Virus record (IMG/VR): IMGVR_UViG_3300030329_005396
Coordinates: 1 to 35,432 of that record
DNA length: 35,432 nucleotides
From: a virus
Direction: 5' to 3' (one strand)
Part shown: piece after piece, positions 14,030-21,606 of the stretch
How the letters are laid out: the number at the start of each line of letters is the position of its first letter
How positions within the stretch are numbered: the first letter of the stretch is position 1
Notes under the pieces: model-generated
What the model saw: the letters and a program-made list of their open reading frames with translations, nothing else
The model's database searches: none
What the model was told of the DNA's origin: nothing
Program-made: the position numbers and the translations under genes

Positions 14030-14940
14030 TATATTTTCTCTAATCCTTTTGTTGATCCTGTACAGATGAAATCATGATATGTTCCTTGTCGACCAGAAAA
14101 TAGAGGATCGTATATTCCGTATGGTTTCATCCAATTTGTAGAGTTTTCTGTTCCTAAATTTTCATACCAATGAACAAAATCTGTAAGAAGTGGATTGAAG
14201 ACATAGGTTTTGAAGTTATAAAAATCTTCTAAAAATACTTGTTTCCTGAATCTTGCAAAATACTTTTCTGGATTATCAATGCAATGCTGTAACTGTCGCT
14301 GCTTCAACTCTTCAATTGATTCTGCTTTTCTTTTCCTGGGAGAGGAAGGAATAGCACCTATTCTGTGTACTACATCGTGTATTATTGTTTTATGTGGGCT
14401 GTGCGGTGTGAGTAAGCTGTAGAACATCATCTGAATGTCTAGGTGTAGCCCGTCTAGTAGGTGTTCCTGCTCTTTGCCTCTTGCTTTTGTATCGATTATG
14501 TATTGATGTCCGTTTACGTTGTTGTGGAATCGGTCAATGTATCCTATTAATCGTACACTTTTCCCGTTAGGAAGCTTGTATAGAGTGTCTAGCTTTTCTT
14601 CTCGTTGACCTTTTCCGAATCTTGTGTCTTCTTCTTTCCAGAATTCTTTATAGATTTCTGACTGCTTTCGGATTGTTTCTACAAGCGGGTCGGCATTTTC
14701 AATCCCGTATATTGCTCTAATACTTTGTAGTTGACTAGGGTCATCATCAATGCATGATTGAAATATTCGACCGTATAGCTTTGGAATATCGGCTTGGAAG
14801 TTTGGCTTTTCTCTTATCCGATCAACGTAATGCATGTAGCATCTACGTTTGCATACAACCCATTTTTGGAGTAACGAAACTGAAATTCCTGATTCAATCG
14901 GATTCCATATTCCTCTGATTTGTTCCGTTGTTAGTTCCAT
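14029..14940 (-). CDS. Cas4/RecB-like PD-(D/E)XK nuclease
   Basis: 303 aa. It shows the RecB-family nuclease order: an N-terminal SLLQKWVVCKRRCYMHYVDR segment (Cys30, Cys34), the catalytic Asp in GYIDR (Asp136), IDTKAR as the (D/E)XK motif (Asp150, Lys152), and the QxxxY motif DIQMMFY (Gln170, Tyr174). The family digests or trims DNA ends for recombination, often as a 5' or 3' exonuclease beside an annealing ATPase, matching the Sak4-like gene downstream. A full Fe-S set as in Cas4 (four Cys) is not evident; only the N-terminal pair is clear. Confidence 0.8.
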   Translation of the reverse strand: MELTTEQIRGIWNPIESGISVSLLQKWVVCKRRCYMHYVDRIREKPNFQADIPKLYGRIFQSCIDDDPSQLQSIRAIYGIENADPLVETIRKQSEIYKEFWKEEDTRFGKGQREEKLDTLYKLPNGKSVRLIGYIDRFHNNVNGHQYIIDTKARGKEQEHLLDGLHLDIQMMFYSLLTPHSPHKTIIHDVVHRIGAIPSSPRKRKAESIEELKQRQLQHCIDNPEKYFARFRKQVFLEDFYNFKTYVFNPLLTDFVHWYENLGTENSTNWMKPYGIYDPLFSGRQGTYHDFICTGSTKGLEKI

Positions 14941-14942
14941 AT

Positions 14943-15122
14943 TTAAGTCAATACTATTTCTGTAGATTTCATTTCTTCAATTGTTAGAAATGCTTCGCCT
15001 TTTGCATTCTGTTCAAATATTAATTTTACCTCAGAATTCTCTTCGGTTCTTTCTAATTCGTTAATTATGCAACGTATACGGTCGTTGTTTAACTTAATAT
15101 GAAATCTTTGAACGTTATCCAT
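14943..15122 (-). CDS. 59-aa hypothetical protein
   Basis: Reading frame from MDNVQRFHIKLNNDRIRCII to a TAA at 14943. It is mostly charged and hydrophobic in alternation, probably a small alpha/beta fold. Its ATG lies inside the end of the upstream PD-(D/E)XK-like gene (8-nt overlap) and its stop is 3 nt before the Cas4-like ATG. The tight packing supports translation. No function recognised. Confidence 0.55.
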   Translation of the reverse strand: MDNVQRFHIKLNNDRIRCIINELERTEENSEVKLIFEQNAKGEAFLTIEEMKSTEIVLT

Positions 15123-15456
15123 TATTACATCTTTTCGGATTTGTATTTAGATAAATCTCTATGAATGCATCTAGGTCTTGTTGTCGGATGCAGATTATTG
15201 CTCCGTGCGTTTTGTTTTGACAGAGAGCAACTACAGGCAGCTTTTTTTCTTGTTTAGCTTTTTCCTTTGTGTCTTTCATTAATGAGAACACAGCATGTTT
15301 TTCACGGGTTTTTGTTTCAATATATAACTTTGGATGTAGAGTATCTGAAGATGTACCGTGATTGCTATTTGAACCTGAGAGTGGTGTTCTCTCAGTTCCA
15401 AATAATTTTGCAATAGTACTTTCTCTAACTTTCCATGCTTTGCTTTGTTTTTTCAT
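15115..15456 (-). CDS. small PD-(D/E)XK-like protein, putative Holliday-junction resolvase type
   Basis: 113 aa. The segment RTPLSGSNSNHGTSSDTLHP then KLYIETKTREKHAVFSL resembles phage restriction-like or resolvase-like nucleases, in which the strand YIE-x-K carries the catalytic Glu and Lys (Glu and Lys in IETKTR). It ends with PVVALCQNKTHGAIICIR, a strand-turn-strand typical of this fold. It would cut branched DNA or act with the Cas4-like enzyme in recombination. The assignment rests on a short motif and its neighbours, so it is moderate. Confidence 0.55.
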   Translation of the reverse strand: MKKQSKAWKVRESTIAKLFGTERTPLSGSNSNHGTSSDTLHPKLYIETKTREKHAVFSLMKDTKEKAKQEKKLPVVALCQNKTHGAIICIRQQDLDAFIEIYLNTNPKRCNNG

Positions 15457-15475
15457 AAAAATCTGTGAGGATATC

Positions 15476-16048
15476 TTAGGAATTGGAAGTTGGTATTAGT
15501 TCCTTAATTAAGTCTTCGATTGTTACTACAAACCGGGCGATCCATAAATCTATGTCACCGTTTTTTCTTAATATAGCTTCTGGATGTGTAATATTTAAGT
15601 CAAATTTTATCTTTGATAATTTTGCACTTTGGCCGATAGAAATTCTGAACTTTGACTTTTTGTGAGATATTGTTCTATCGATCAATTCAAGTCTTTTAGA
15701 ACATGCATCGACTTCTGTCTGACTTGGCGGTCTGATTTTATTTGATTCGTCTAATGGTATGCAGCCTACAGAGTTTGCAATGATAAATTGTAATGTTGTT
15801 TCTGAATTTCTTTCTATTGTCTTTTCAATTGCTTCATCTAGTAACTTTCCTGATTCAGCAATAAATGGCTTCCTGTAGATATCTTCTATTTTTCCGGGAG
15901 CTTCTCCAACTAGTAAAAATGTTACAGTTTGATCGGAGTTCTCTACAAAATTAATCTTTTGTCGGCAGTGGACTACATTGCGTCGAGTTTTATGAAGTGG
16001 GCATCTTTTACAGGAATCCCATTTTTTTAATTCCTGAAATATAAACAT
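15476..16048 (-). CDS. Fe-S uracil-DNA glycosylase (family 4-like)
   Basis: 190 aa. It removes uracil from DNA by base excision. Features: four cysteines placed as in the 4Fe-4S family 4/5 enzymes (Cys13 and Cys16 in CKRC, Cys96, Cys116); motif GEAPGKIEDIYRKPF (residues 48-62), where the usual form is GEAPG..ED..G.PF; SGKLLD; and a C-terminal HP motif (155-156). Its ATG directly follows the stop of the small HTH gene. It may correct deaminated cytosine or exclude uracil from phage DNA. It is slightly shorter than cellular members, with a shortened C-terminus. Confidence 0.85.
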   Translation of the reverse strand: MFIFQELKKWDSCKRCPLHKTRRNVVHCRQKINFVENSDQTVTFLLVGEAPGKIEDIYRKPFIAESGKLLDEAIEKTIERNSETTLQFIIANSVGCIPLDESNKIRPPSQTEVDACSKRLELIDRTISHKKSKFRISIGQSAKLSKIKFDLNITHPEAILRKNGDIDLWIARFVVTIEDLIKELIPTSNS

Positions 16049-16228
16049 TTACTCGTCATCCTGTTCGAAGTATGCATTTAGCTTTTGGAATGTCTGCATG
16101 CCCATTTTTTCTTTTTGAAGTATTCTATATAGAGTTGGTAAGGATACATCAGAAGCTACAGCTAATTCTGGAAGAATACCTTCTTCTTTTGCTTGTTCTA
16201 TAGCATAAATTATTTCTGCAACGGTCAT
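16049..16228 (-). CDS. 59-aa helix-turn-helix protein
   Basis: Starts MTVAEIIYAIEQ and ends with an acidic EQDDE. Residues 21-39 (ELAVASDVSLPTLYRILQK) fit a helix-turn-helix of the Cro/XRE kind: turn around Val28-Ser29 and a recognition helix with TLYRI. It is a single small DNA-binding domain. It lies near the start of the leftward early operon, downstream of the 16392-16420 promoter, where an autoregulator would be expected. Its stop codon touches the UDG start. Palindromes near the promoter are possible operators (inference). Confidence 0.68.
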   Translation of the reverse strand: MTVAEIIYAIEQAKEEGILPELAVASDVSLPTLYRILQKEKMGMQTFQKLNAYFEQDDE

Positions 16229-16380
16229 TGTTTTCTCATTTCATTTAAAAAATGGGCTGCGGTAACACTTGCTAAAGGTGCTGACTTCATACGTACTGAC
16301 TTTGCCGCAGGTCCGGTACCAAAGAAGTCTTTTGTAAAGCGTTGCAGTAACTGCGTGACTGTTTGAACGTCTTCAAACAA
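16225..16380 (-). CDS. probable 51-aa leader protein of the early operon
   Basis: An open frame with a TTG start at 16380 (internal ATG at 16288 would leave 21 aa) reads MFEDVQTVTQLLQRFTKDFF, then a Gly/Ala/Ser-rich middle, and ends LNEMRKQ. Its TGA overlaps the ATG of the HTH gene (ATGA), the coupling seen throughout this genome. No Shine-Dalgarno is visible. The predicted transcription start is only a few bases upstream, so translation would be nearly leaderless. Composition looks protein-like. The start is uncertain. Confidence 0.4.
   Translation of the reverse strand: MFEDVQTVTQLLQRFTKDFFGTGPAAKSVRMKSAPLASVTAAHFLNEMRKQ
16344..16378 (-). promoter_or_regulatory. palindromes at the 5' end of the early transcript
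   Basis: Two perfect inverted repeats lie just downstream of the leftward promoter: GTTTGAA-CGTC-TTCAAAC (16361-16378) and GCAGT-A-ACTGC (16344-16354). They could be operator sites for the HTH protein encoded next, or RNA hairpins in the leader. They are also inside the 51-aa ORF. Confidence 0.4.
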
Positions 16381-16391
16381 CCAATAAGCGA

Positions 16392-16420
16392 AGAATAACA
16401 GAGATGATTATCGATGTCAA
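16392..16420 (-). promoter_or_regulatory. sigma70-like promoter P1 of the early (leftward) operon
   Basis: On the minus strand: TTGACA (16420-16415), a 17-nt spacer ending in TGT, and TATTCT (16397-16392). It has a perfect -35 and an extended -10 (TGN). It would start the long operon running through UDG, recombination genes, polymerase and primase. It shares TTGACAT, spacer length and TGN with the promoter at 6150-6178. Confidence 0.65.
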
Positions 16421-16612
16421 TAATTAATTCTGATAATTTTAAATTATTTCCTGGAAGGGACTTATGGCTGATGTTGGTGTGCAGGTGCGTAGTTTTGTGA
16501 AGAAGTTTCTTGTACTTTCCGATTGTAGACTGTAGTCTTAGCTATCTAATTTGAATTTTGGTGGTTGTGTCGACTGACTTAACACTTGAACAGTATTGTA
16601 AGGAATGTAGAA
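16421..16612 (+). promoter_or_regulatory. upstream region of the rightward gene
   Basis: The divergent side of the control region. It must hold the promoter of the ParB-like gene, but no convincing -35/-10 pair was found. A 12-bp perfect palindrome AGACT-GT-AGTCT at 16528-16539 is the best operator candidate. A clear ribosome site AAGGA lies 8 nt before the ATG at 16613. No further gene is seen here. Confidence 0.35.
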
Positions 16613-17824
16613 ATGAGAACTGGGAAAAAGACTATTGATTTTGAAGAAGCTAAGAAAATCCTTGGCTGGAGTACAACAATGCCTGACGGCAGTCCTGTAA
16701 CTGCTGCAAACCAAAGCTTTAGCTATAAGACTAAAGTAGCCAAGATGAAGAAGGTCAAGGACGGAGACGGAAATGAATCGGAAGAACCTGTTTTAGATGA
16801 ACAAGGTAATCTGACCTTCAAGTCTGTTATCAATCGTGTGAGGTTTGAAAAGAATCAAAATAATCGTAAATTGTCTACAGCAGATATTAAACGATACACC
16901 GAGTCTAAGTTAGCTGGACGTTGGAAGCTGAACGGACAGCCTATCTGTATCGATTCAGAAGGTCAAATTTCTACTGGAGCACACCGATTGATTGCTATTT
17001 GCTGTGCTGAAATTCAACGTCTAGAAGCTGGCGGAACTCTTGGAGTTTGGAACGAGCCTGTAGAGTTTGAATATGTAGTTGTTACAGGTCTCGATCCTAC
17101 AGTTGCAGATACGATTGATACTGGACGTTCGAGAAATGCTAACGACATGGTTGGTCGTACAAATGCATTTGATGGATGCAAAATTGGCGGCAAGGATGGA
17201 ACTCCTGTCACAGAATCAGAAAAGAAGAAGTTGAATGCAATTCTTTCTGTTGCATTGCGATTAGTTTGGCTTTACTCGCATGGTCGACAAGTCTCTACGG
17301 CTGCAAAAATGCTTGACCATCATGTGAGCGGAATGCTTAATCAATATGGCCAAGGATTAGTTAATTCTTGCTTGTTTATCTACGAAGAGAACGGCGGCAT
17401 GGAAAAGAAGATTCAATCATACCTTACCTTGGGGTATGCTGCTGGAGTTCATTATATGATGGCTAACTCACAGGCTGATAATGCTGAAGAGAATGCTGAT
17501 GAATTCTGGACTTTGTTTGCAAATGAAGCACATGCAAGAGAATTCACTGAAGATGAGTTTAAGAATCCTGAGACTGGTAAGATTGATTCCAAGAAGCGGA
17601 ATGCTGCTTATGCTGTTGATCCTGTAGGTGGTCTTCGAGCTAAGTATCGTCAGCTTAATGCAGGTACTTCAAAGGGCCGGGACGCAATTGTAAGATTGGT
17701 GTTCTATTGCTGGCAACAGTTTATAGCTGAAGAAGTCTTGGAGAAGGGAGCTAAAGGCTTAGGCTCTAAAGATTTGGTATGTATTGGCGGATTACATCCA
17801 AGCGAACCAATTGATTTTGATTAA
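16613..17824 (+). CDS. ParB/Srx-like (GxHR) phage protein, lone rightward gene
   Basis: 403 aa. The region FEKNQNNRKLSTADIKRY... GRWKLNGQPICIDSEGQISTGAHRLIA matches the phage ParB/sulfiredoxin-like superfamily pattern, in which the loop G-x-H-R binds nucleotide. Later, DTIDTGRSRNANDM matches the second conserved block of the same phage family. Family members are annotated as ParB-like nucleases, but the role is unsettled. The first position of the usual D-G-Q-H-R is changed (TGAHR). I prefer the ATG at 16613 with AAGGA upstream over a TTG 9 codons earlier. It is the only plus-strand gene and lies at the junction of the two blocks, so it may be differently timed. Confidence 0.68.
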   Translation: MRTGKKTIDFEEAKKILGWSTTMPDGSPVTAANQSFSYKTKVAKMKKVKDGDGNESEEPVLDEQGNLTFKSVINRVRFEKNQNNRKLSTADIKRYTESKLAGRWKLNGQPICIDSEGQISTGAHRLIAICCAEIQRLEAGGTLGVWNEPVEFEYVVVTGLDPTVADTIDTGRSRNANDMVGRTNAFDGCKIGGKDGTPVTESEKKKLNAILSVALRLVWLYSHGRQVSTAAKMLDHHVSGMLNQYGQGLVNSCLFIYEENGGMEKKIQSYLTLGYAAGVHYMMANSQADNAEENADEFWTLFANEAHAREFTEDEFKNPETGKIDSKKRNAAYAVDPVGGLRAKYRQLNAGTSKGRDAIVRLVFYCWQQFIAEEVLEKGAKGLGSKDLVCIGGLHPSEPIDFD

Positions 17825-17883
17825 TTCAGGCTGAACGTTTTTAGGTATATAGGATGCCTGATTCTATTGTCCTAGAGGCGTCG

Positions 17884-17944
17884 TACCCTCTGCACTCATT
17901 CGGTGGTTTTTTGAATTACCATTTGAGATGTAGAGGGTATTTTT
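17884..17944 (+). terminator. terminator-like hairpin of the rightward gene
   Basis: TACCCTCTGCA (17884-17894) pairs with TGTAGAGGGTA (17929-17939), 10 of 11 positions, around a 34-nt loop and is followed by TTTTT. A small TAGGA/TCCTA stem precedes it. The structure runs into the 3' end of the convergent methyltransferase gene. The long loop weakens the call. Confidence 0.45.
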
Positions 17945-18600
17945 ATTTGCTTAAACTTTCCTACATGTACAGTTGAAAATAAATCGAATGCTTCATCAAC
18001 TGCGTAGGCCCCACCCATTGAGCTGTGAACGTAGTCATCTAGAATCATTATGCCGTCTTTACGTAGCAGCTTCCAACACAAAAGCATATCAATCAATGCT
18101 CCTTCTAATGTATGATCTCCGTCCACCAGTATAATTGTGTATTTTTTAGATGCAATTGTCATACTGGATAAGTTGTTTGCTGAGTCTCCGTTTAGAATAG
18201 TTATTACAGAATGTTCTTTGATATTTAGAGAATCTTTAGTTATCTCTAAATTTCTAGTAGCTCGATCTTTTATTGTGGCACAAGTTTTCTTTTTCCATCT
18301 GCTCCATGAATCAATACCTGTATAGCTAGAAGTTTCATTCTTACAGATTATTTCTCGAAGCATAAAACATGCTGATCTAGCTTCAAAAATTCCTACTTCT
18401 AGATAACTATGAATTTCATTTGGATTTATTACTCTAGTAGAAATCATTTCTTTTATGTTATCAATGGTTGGATGAGTCCAATCTTGCGTGAATTCAAGGT
18501 TACTTGGGAAGCAGTTTTCGTCAATTGATGCTTGGCATTGACAATGTGTATAATCGCAATCGTCATTGTGGAATCGGTTACAAATACTACAGATTAACAT
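17896..18600 (-). CDS. SAM-dependent methyltransferase (class I, Methyltransf_24-like)
   Basis: About 234 aa. An N-terminal Cys/His cluster (CSICNRFHNDDCDYTHCQC) probably binds zinc. Then come class I motifs: YLEVGIFEARSACFML (motif I, SAM loop, degenerate Gly pattern), YTGIDSWS (acidic motif II), ILVDGDHTLEGALIDMLLCWKLLRKDGIMILDDY (motifs IV-V of the sugar or small-molecule O-methyltransferase type). I chose the ATG at 18600 because GGAAC lies 8 nt upstream, the leader form used by other genes; an ATG 17 codons earlier lacks it. Next to a glycosyltransferase, it may decorate a sugar. Confidence 0.75.
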   Translation of the reverse strand: MLICSICNRFHNDDCDYTHCQCQASIDENCFPSNLEFTQDWTHPTIDNIKEMISTRVINPNEIHSYLEVGIFEARSACFMLREIICKNETSSYTGIDSWSRWKKKTCATIKDRATRNLEITKDSLNIKEHSVITILNGDSANNLSSMTIASKKYTIILVDGDHTLEGALIDMLLCWKLLRKDGIMILDDYVHSSMGGAYAVDEAFDLFSTVHVGKFKQIKIPSTSQMVIQKTTE

Positions 18601-18677
18601 TTTAGAAGTTCCGTGTTTTGTATGTATTTTTGTTGTAAAGCTTACAGACAAACTGTCTGTATGAGTAATTAATTACC

Positions 18678-20474
18678 TCAGCCTCTTAGCTTTGTATTAG
18701 CTTCTTTTAGCTTTTCAATTCTATCTATCCCAAGAGCTTTGAATGTGTATTTATGCTTGTGTTCTGCAAATGTTGAGAATGTCAAAAGACAATTCCAACC
18801 TTTTTTTGTAGCTCTATGACACCAATCATCGTCGGCAGCTAGCCCATCTCTAAATTTTTCTTCGTTTAGTAATCCAACATCTTCAATTGCTTCTCTCCTA
18901 AGGAGGGTGCAGAAGAAGGGGAGTTGTTGAACGTAGTGGATACGGGTGTTTGGTTCTTGAAATCTCTTTGTTACTGACCATCCTAGAGTATTATTGATGT
19001 CTTGTGGTTTAGGTTGTTTGCTTAAATGAGTTAGGTTCCAATGCTGTATAAGGCTGTTTGATCCTTGATCGCATGTAATTGGTCCTATAGCTCCATTCCT
19101 AGGATGCCAGTATAGTTGATCTCTTAATATTGAAATTGTCTTCGAAGAAAGATTGCAGTCATTATTTAATATCAAGACATCATTATTAGATTGATTTATT
19201 CCTTGATTGACCGCCCTTGAGAATCCATAGTTTTCTGGATTTTCTATGATGTTTATTTTAGATTGTAATTGACTAGGAATTGAATCTTCTATTTGTTCTA
19301 GTTCAAATTCATCTGATCCATTATCAATGTAATATATTTTTCCTAGTCTTTCTGTGTTTCCAATAAAAACGTTAGCTAAACATTGAATTGTTATGTTTGA
19401 ACAGTTTATCCCTGGAATGATTGCATCTACTGGATTTTCTGTGCGAGGGTTAATTATATTAAATCTCTGCTTTCCTCTATTTGTAAAAGTTACATGTTGT
19501 TTAGAGCATTCTTCTAAGGCTGATTTTTCTTCGCCTATAAAATTGTAAGCACGTCTAAATCCTTCATGCTTACCATGTCCAATTAGTGATGAATTGCTTG
19601 ATGTTGGACTTACAATGTTTGTTTGTATTGGTTCATAGTGTTGGCATAAACTTGGAGAATAGAACCATACTTCTTTTTTTAAGTCTTTAAGAACTGCTGT
19701 AATAAATCCGTCTATTGCCTTTTTTAACTCTCCTTTAGGCAACGGGTTTTTTCCGTATCCTTTCCAGGTATCACATAATGGATGTTCTAATATAGCTTGT
19801 GCTATTTTCCTGGGGAAGATGTACGTTTGAGCGGCTACAATGTAGTCTGTATGTATCTGGTAAGCGGCTGGTTTATTAGTAGTGGACTGGTTTTCTTCGA
19901 AACGATATTCTTTTTTGTTTGGACAATAAATAGAAACTACACCAGTGTTTTCAGATGGCCAGAGTTGGTTTTCTAGAAGCTGTTTTATTTCTTTAGCGTA
20001 TAATACATCATCTTGAAATACTGCTATGGCGTTTGCAGTTGGATGGAGTCCTAGTAGTTCTCTTAGAGTTGCTTTGAAGTTTTCAAATGCTCCAAGTCTT
20101 TCTTTTCGAAATATTGTTACTGCTGATTTTGATTCTGGAGTAGCTGTTTTGTTGAACTTTTTTGTAGGAGTGTAATTTATAGATTGTACTCCCTCATATT
20201 TTTTAGAATATCCAGGAATTGATTCTGGTTCGGTGTGAATTGTAGGGCTGAATCCGGCTGCTCGGCATGATTCTAAGCTGTCAAAAATTGTAGGTATTGG
20301 ACGTTTTGCACAGGTTATACCAGCAGCGATTTTTATGCTAGATTCTGAGTTATTTACATCTCCATATATTGTATTTGGCGATGCAAATGGAACTAGTGTG
20401 TATCTTTGTCTACTTGAAAACTTTGTTGAATGTTTTTGTTGTTTTCTTTGAGCTTTAACTGTTGCTCTACCCAT
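18678..20474 (-). CDS. two-domain glycosyltransferase
   Basis: 598 aa. Domain 1 (about residues 45-320) has an N-terminal nucleotide-sugar-like strand (ITCAKRP) and AIAVFQDDVLYAKEI, where QDD is a DxD-type metal site, as in GT-A enzymes. Domain 2 (about 345-590) is GT2-like: YYIDNGSDE, ENPENYGFSRAVNQGI, VLILNNDCNLSS with the DxD-like NND, and the acceptor-side acidic motif ADDDWCHRA. It probably transfers two sugars in sequence, or has one active and one accessory domain. It follows the Cys-rich virion proteins and precedes a methyltransferase, so virion or host-glycan decoration is inferred. The first 30 residues are basic and likely disordered. Confidence 0.78.
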   Translation of the reverse strand: MGRATVKAQRKQQKHSTKFSSRQRYTLVPFASPNTIYGDVNNSESSIKIAAGITCAKRPIPTIFDSLESCRAAGFSPTIHTEPESIPGYSKKYEGVQSINYTPTKKFNKTATPESKSAVTIFRKERLGAFENFKATLRELLGLHPTANAIAVFQDDVLYAKEIKQLLENQLWPSENTGVVSIYCPNKKEYRFEENQSTTNKPAAYQIHTDYIVAAQTYIFPRKIAQAILEHPLCDTWKGYGKNPLPKGELKKAIDGFITAVLKDLKKEVWFYSPSLCQHYEPIQTNIVSPTSSNSSLIGHGKHEGFRRAYNFIGEEKSALEECSKQHVTFTNRGKQRFNIINPRTENPVDAIIPGINCSNITIQCLANVFIGNTERLGKIYYIDNGSDEFELEQIEDSIPSQLQSKINIIENPENYGFSRAVNQGINQSNNDVLILNNDCNLSSKTISILRDQLYWHPRNGAIGPITCDQGSNSLIQHWNLTHLSKQPKPQDINNTLGWSVTKRFQEPNTRIHYVQQLPFFCTLLRREAIEDVGLLNEEKFRDGLAADDDWCHRATKKGWNCLLTFSTFAEHKHKYTFKALGIDRIEKLKEANTKLRG

Positions 20475-20483
20475 GGTTTTTCT

Positions 20484-21584
20484 TTATATGAATTCTGGAG
20501 TTACACTTATTGTAGCTGGCCAGTTAGTTCCTGGACTTTGAAATGTTCTATTAAATATTTTTTCTGCACCATCACATATATCTTGGTCTGATCCGATTGT
20601 GTAGCTTGCAACTGGGTTGAATGCTGATCCGCCTGAAGATTTACATCCAAATGAAAGTGTCCATGATGCAGAACCAATGATTGGATCATTAAATGTATTT
20701 GTACATCCAAGCGTTGCCTTAACTGTACTAAATTCCTGTTCCCAAATTATTCGTTGTTCAATTACTCCGTTTCTAGTACATTGCTTTATACTTAAGTCTA
20801 ATTCCCACATTCTGTTGAATTCGGAAGCAGTACATAGGTTTGGACTAAATATTCCTGTAACTGTAGATATTGAGAATTCCCATTGAGATGGAGTTGGATC
20901 ACACGTTGAACAGCATAGTACTACAAATGTAGAGTCTGACCCGCCAGTTGTACAGAGTATTTCTGTCATAAATGCACAATCATATGGCGTTTCATGAACT
21001 AAAATTAAATCATCAACTTTTGGTTCAAAATCATCTGAGTAGGCTACAAATTGTTCTCTTAAATCTGTAGTTGAGACTGTGCCACAGCTAACACTTTGAT
21101 CTAATGTGCAGGTTCCTAATTGAGCTTTTAATACGTGAACTTTGCAGTCTTGTTCAGTTGAATTGCATGTTGTATCTGATCCTGTAGGTATTTCAGTTAC
21201 TCTTGCTACATAGTTTTTCCCTGCAGTTCCTTCTGGAAGAAGCATTAGTAATCCGGTTGGCGAGTGTTGGATTACTGGCCTCATTTCTTCGTCTTGAGGT
21301 ATTCTTGGTCCAGGATTCCAGATTGTTACATCTGTTAGCTTTGAAAGAGGTTCATACCTAAGTGGATTAGGTGTAGAAGTATGATAATAAAGGTCTGCTT
21401 GAACGGGAGTTGCAGCTAATTCTGTTCCCTGTTCGGCATCCTCTCTTAGCTTAGCAAAATAGTGCTGTAATGGGTTTATCTTTATAGATGGATTAATTGT
21501 TGAGCTTGTTGTATTATTTGATAGACGATTAGATTGTTCTAATCGTGCAACATTTAATCCCTTATCTAAAGTGAAGTTAGCCAT
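20484..21584 (-). CDS. Cys-rich virion-like protein, copy B of tandem pair
   Basis: 366 aa with about 14 cysteines. It shares with the upstream neighbour the motif Y(F/Y)AKLRE, then ADLY, LTDVTI(W/Y)N.GP, P(T/S)GLL.L, a Cys block ending TCDP.PS, and the closing RTFQSP..NWP..I.VT. This shows a duplication with strong divergence. The position after the tape measure and 317-aa protein suggests a tail tip, fibre or surface protein. No enzymatic motif. The many Cys suggest disulfides or metal sites in an exposed protein. Confidence 0.6.
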   Translation of the reverse strand: MANFTLDKGLNVARLEQSNRLSNNTTSSTINPSIKINPLQHYFAKLREDAEQGTELAATPVQADLYYHTSTPNPLRYEPLSKLTDVTIWNPGPRIPQDEEMRPVIQHSPTGLLMLLPEGTAGKNYVARVTEIPTGSDTTCNSTEQDCKVHVLKAQLGTCTLDQSVSCGTVSTTDLREQFVAYSDDFEPKVDDLILVHETPYDCAFMTEILCTTGGSDSTFVVLCCSTCDPTPSQWEFSISTVTGIFSPNLCTASEFNRMWELDLSIKQCTRNGVIEQRIIWEQEFSTVKATLGCTNTFNDPIIGSASWTLSFGCKSSGGSAFNPVASYTIGSDQDICDGAEKIFNRTFQSPGTNWPATISVTPEFI

Positions 21585-21606
21585 CCTAGATTTTCCTGAG
21601 AGGTGT

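Noticed and set aside
16586-16612. TTG start for the rightward ParB-like gene
   Set aside because: The ATG at 16613 has a good AAGGA at proper distance; the TTG has none.
18538-18554. TTGACA followed by TATAAT on the plus strand
   Set aside because: Only 5 nt apart and inside the Cys-rich coding part of the methyltransferase.
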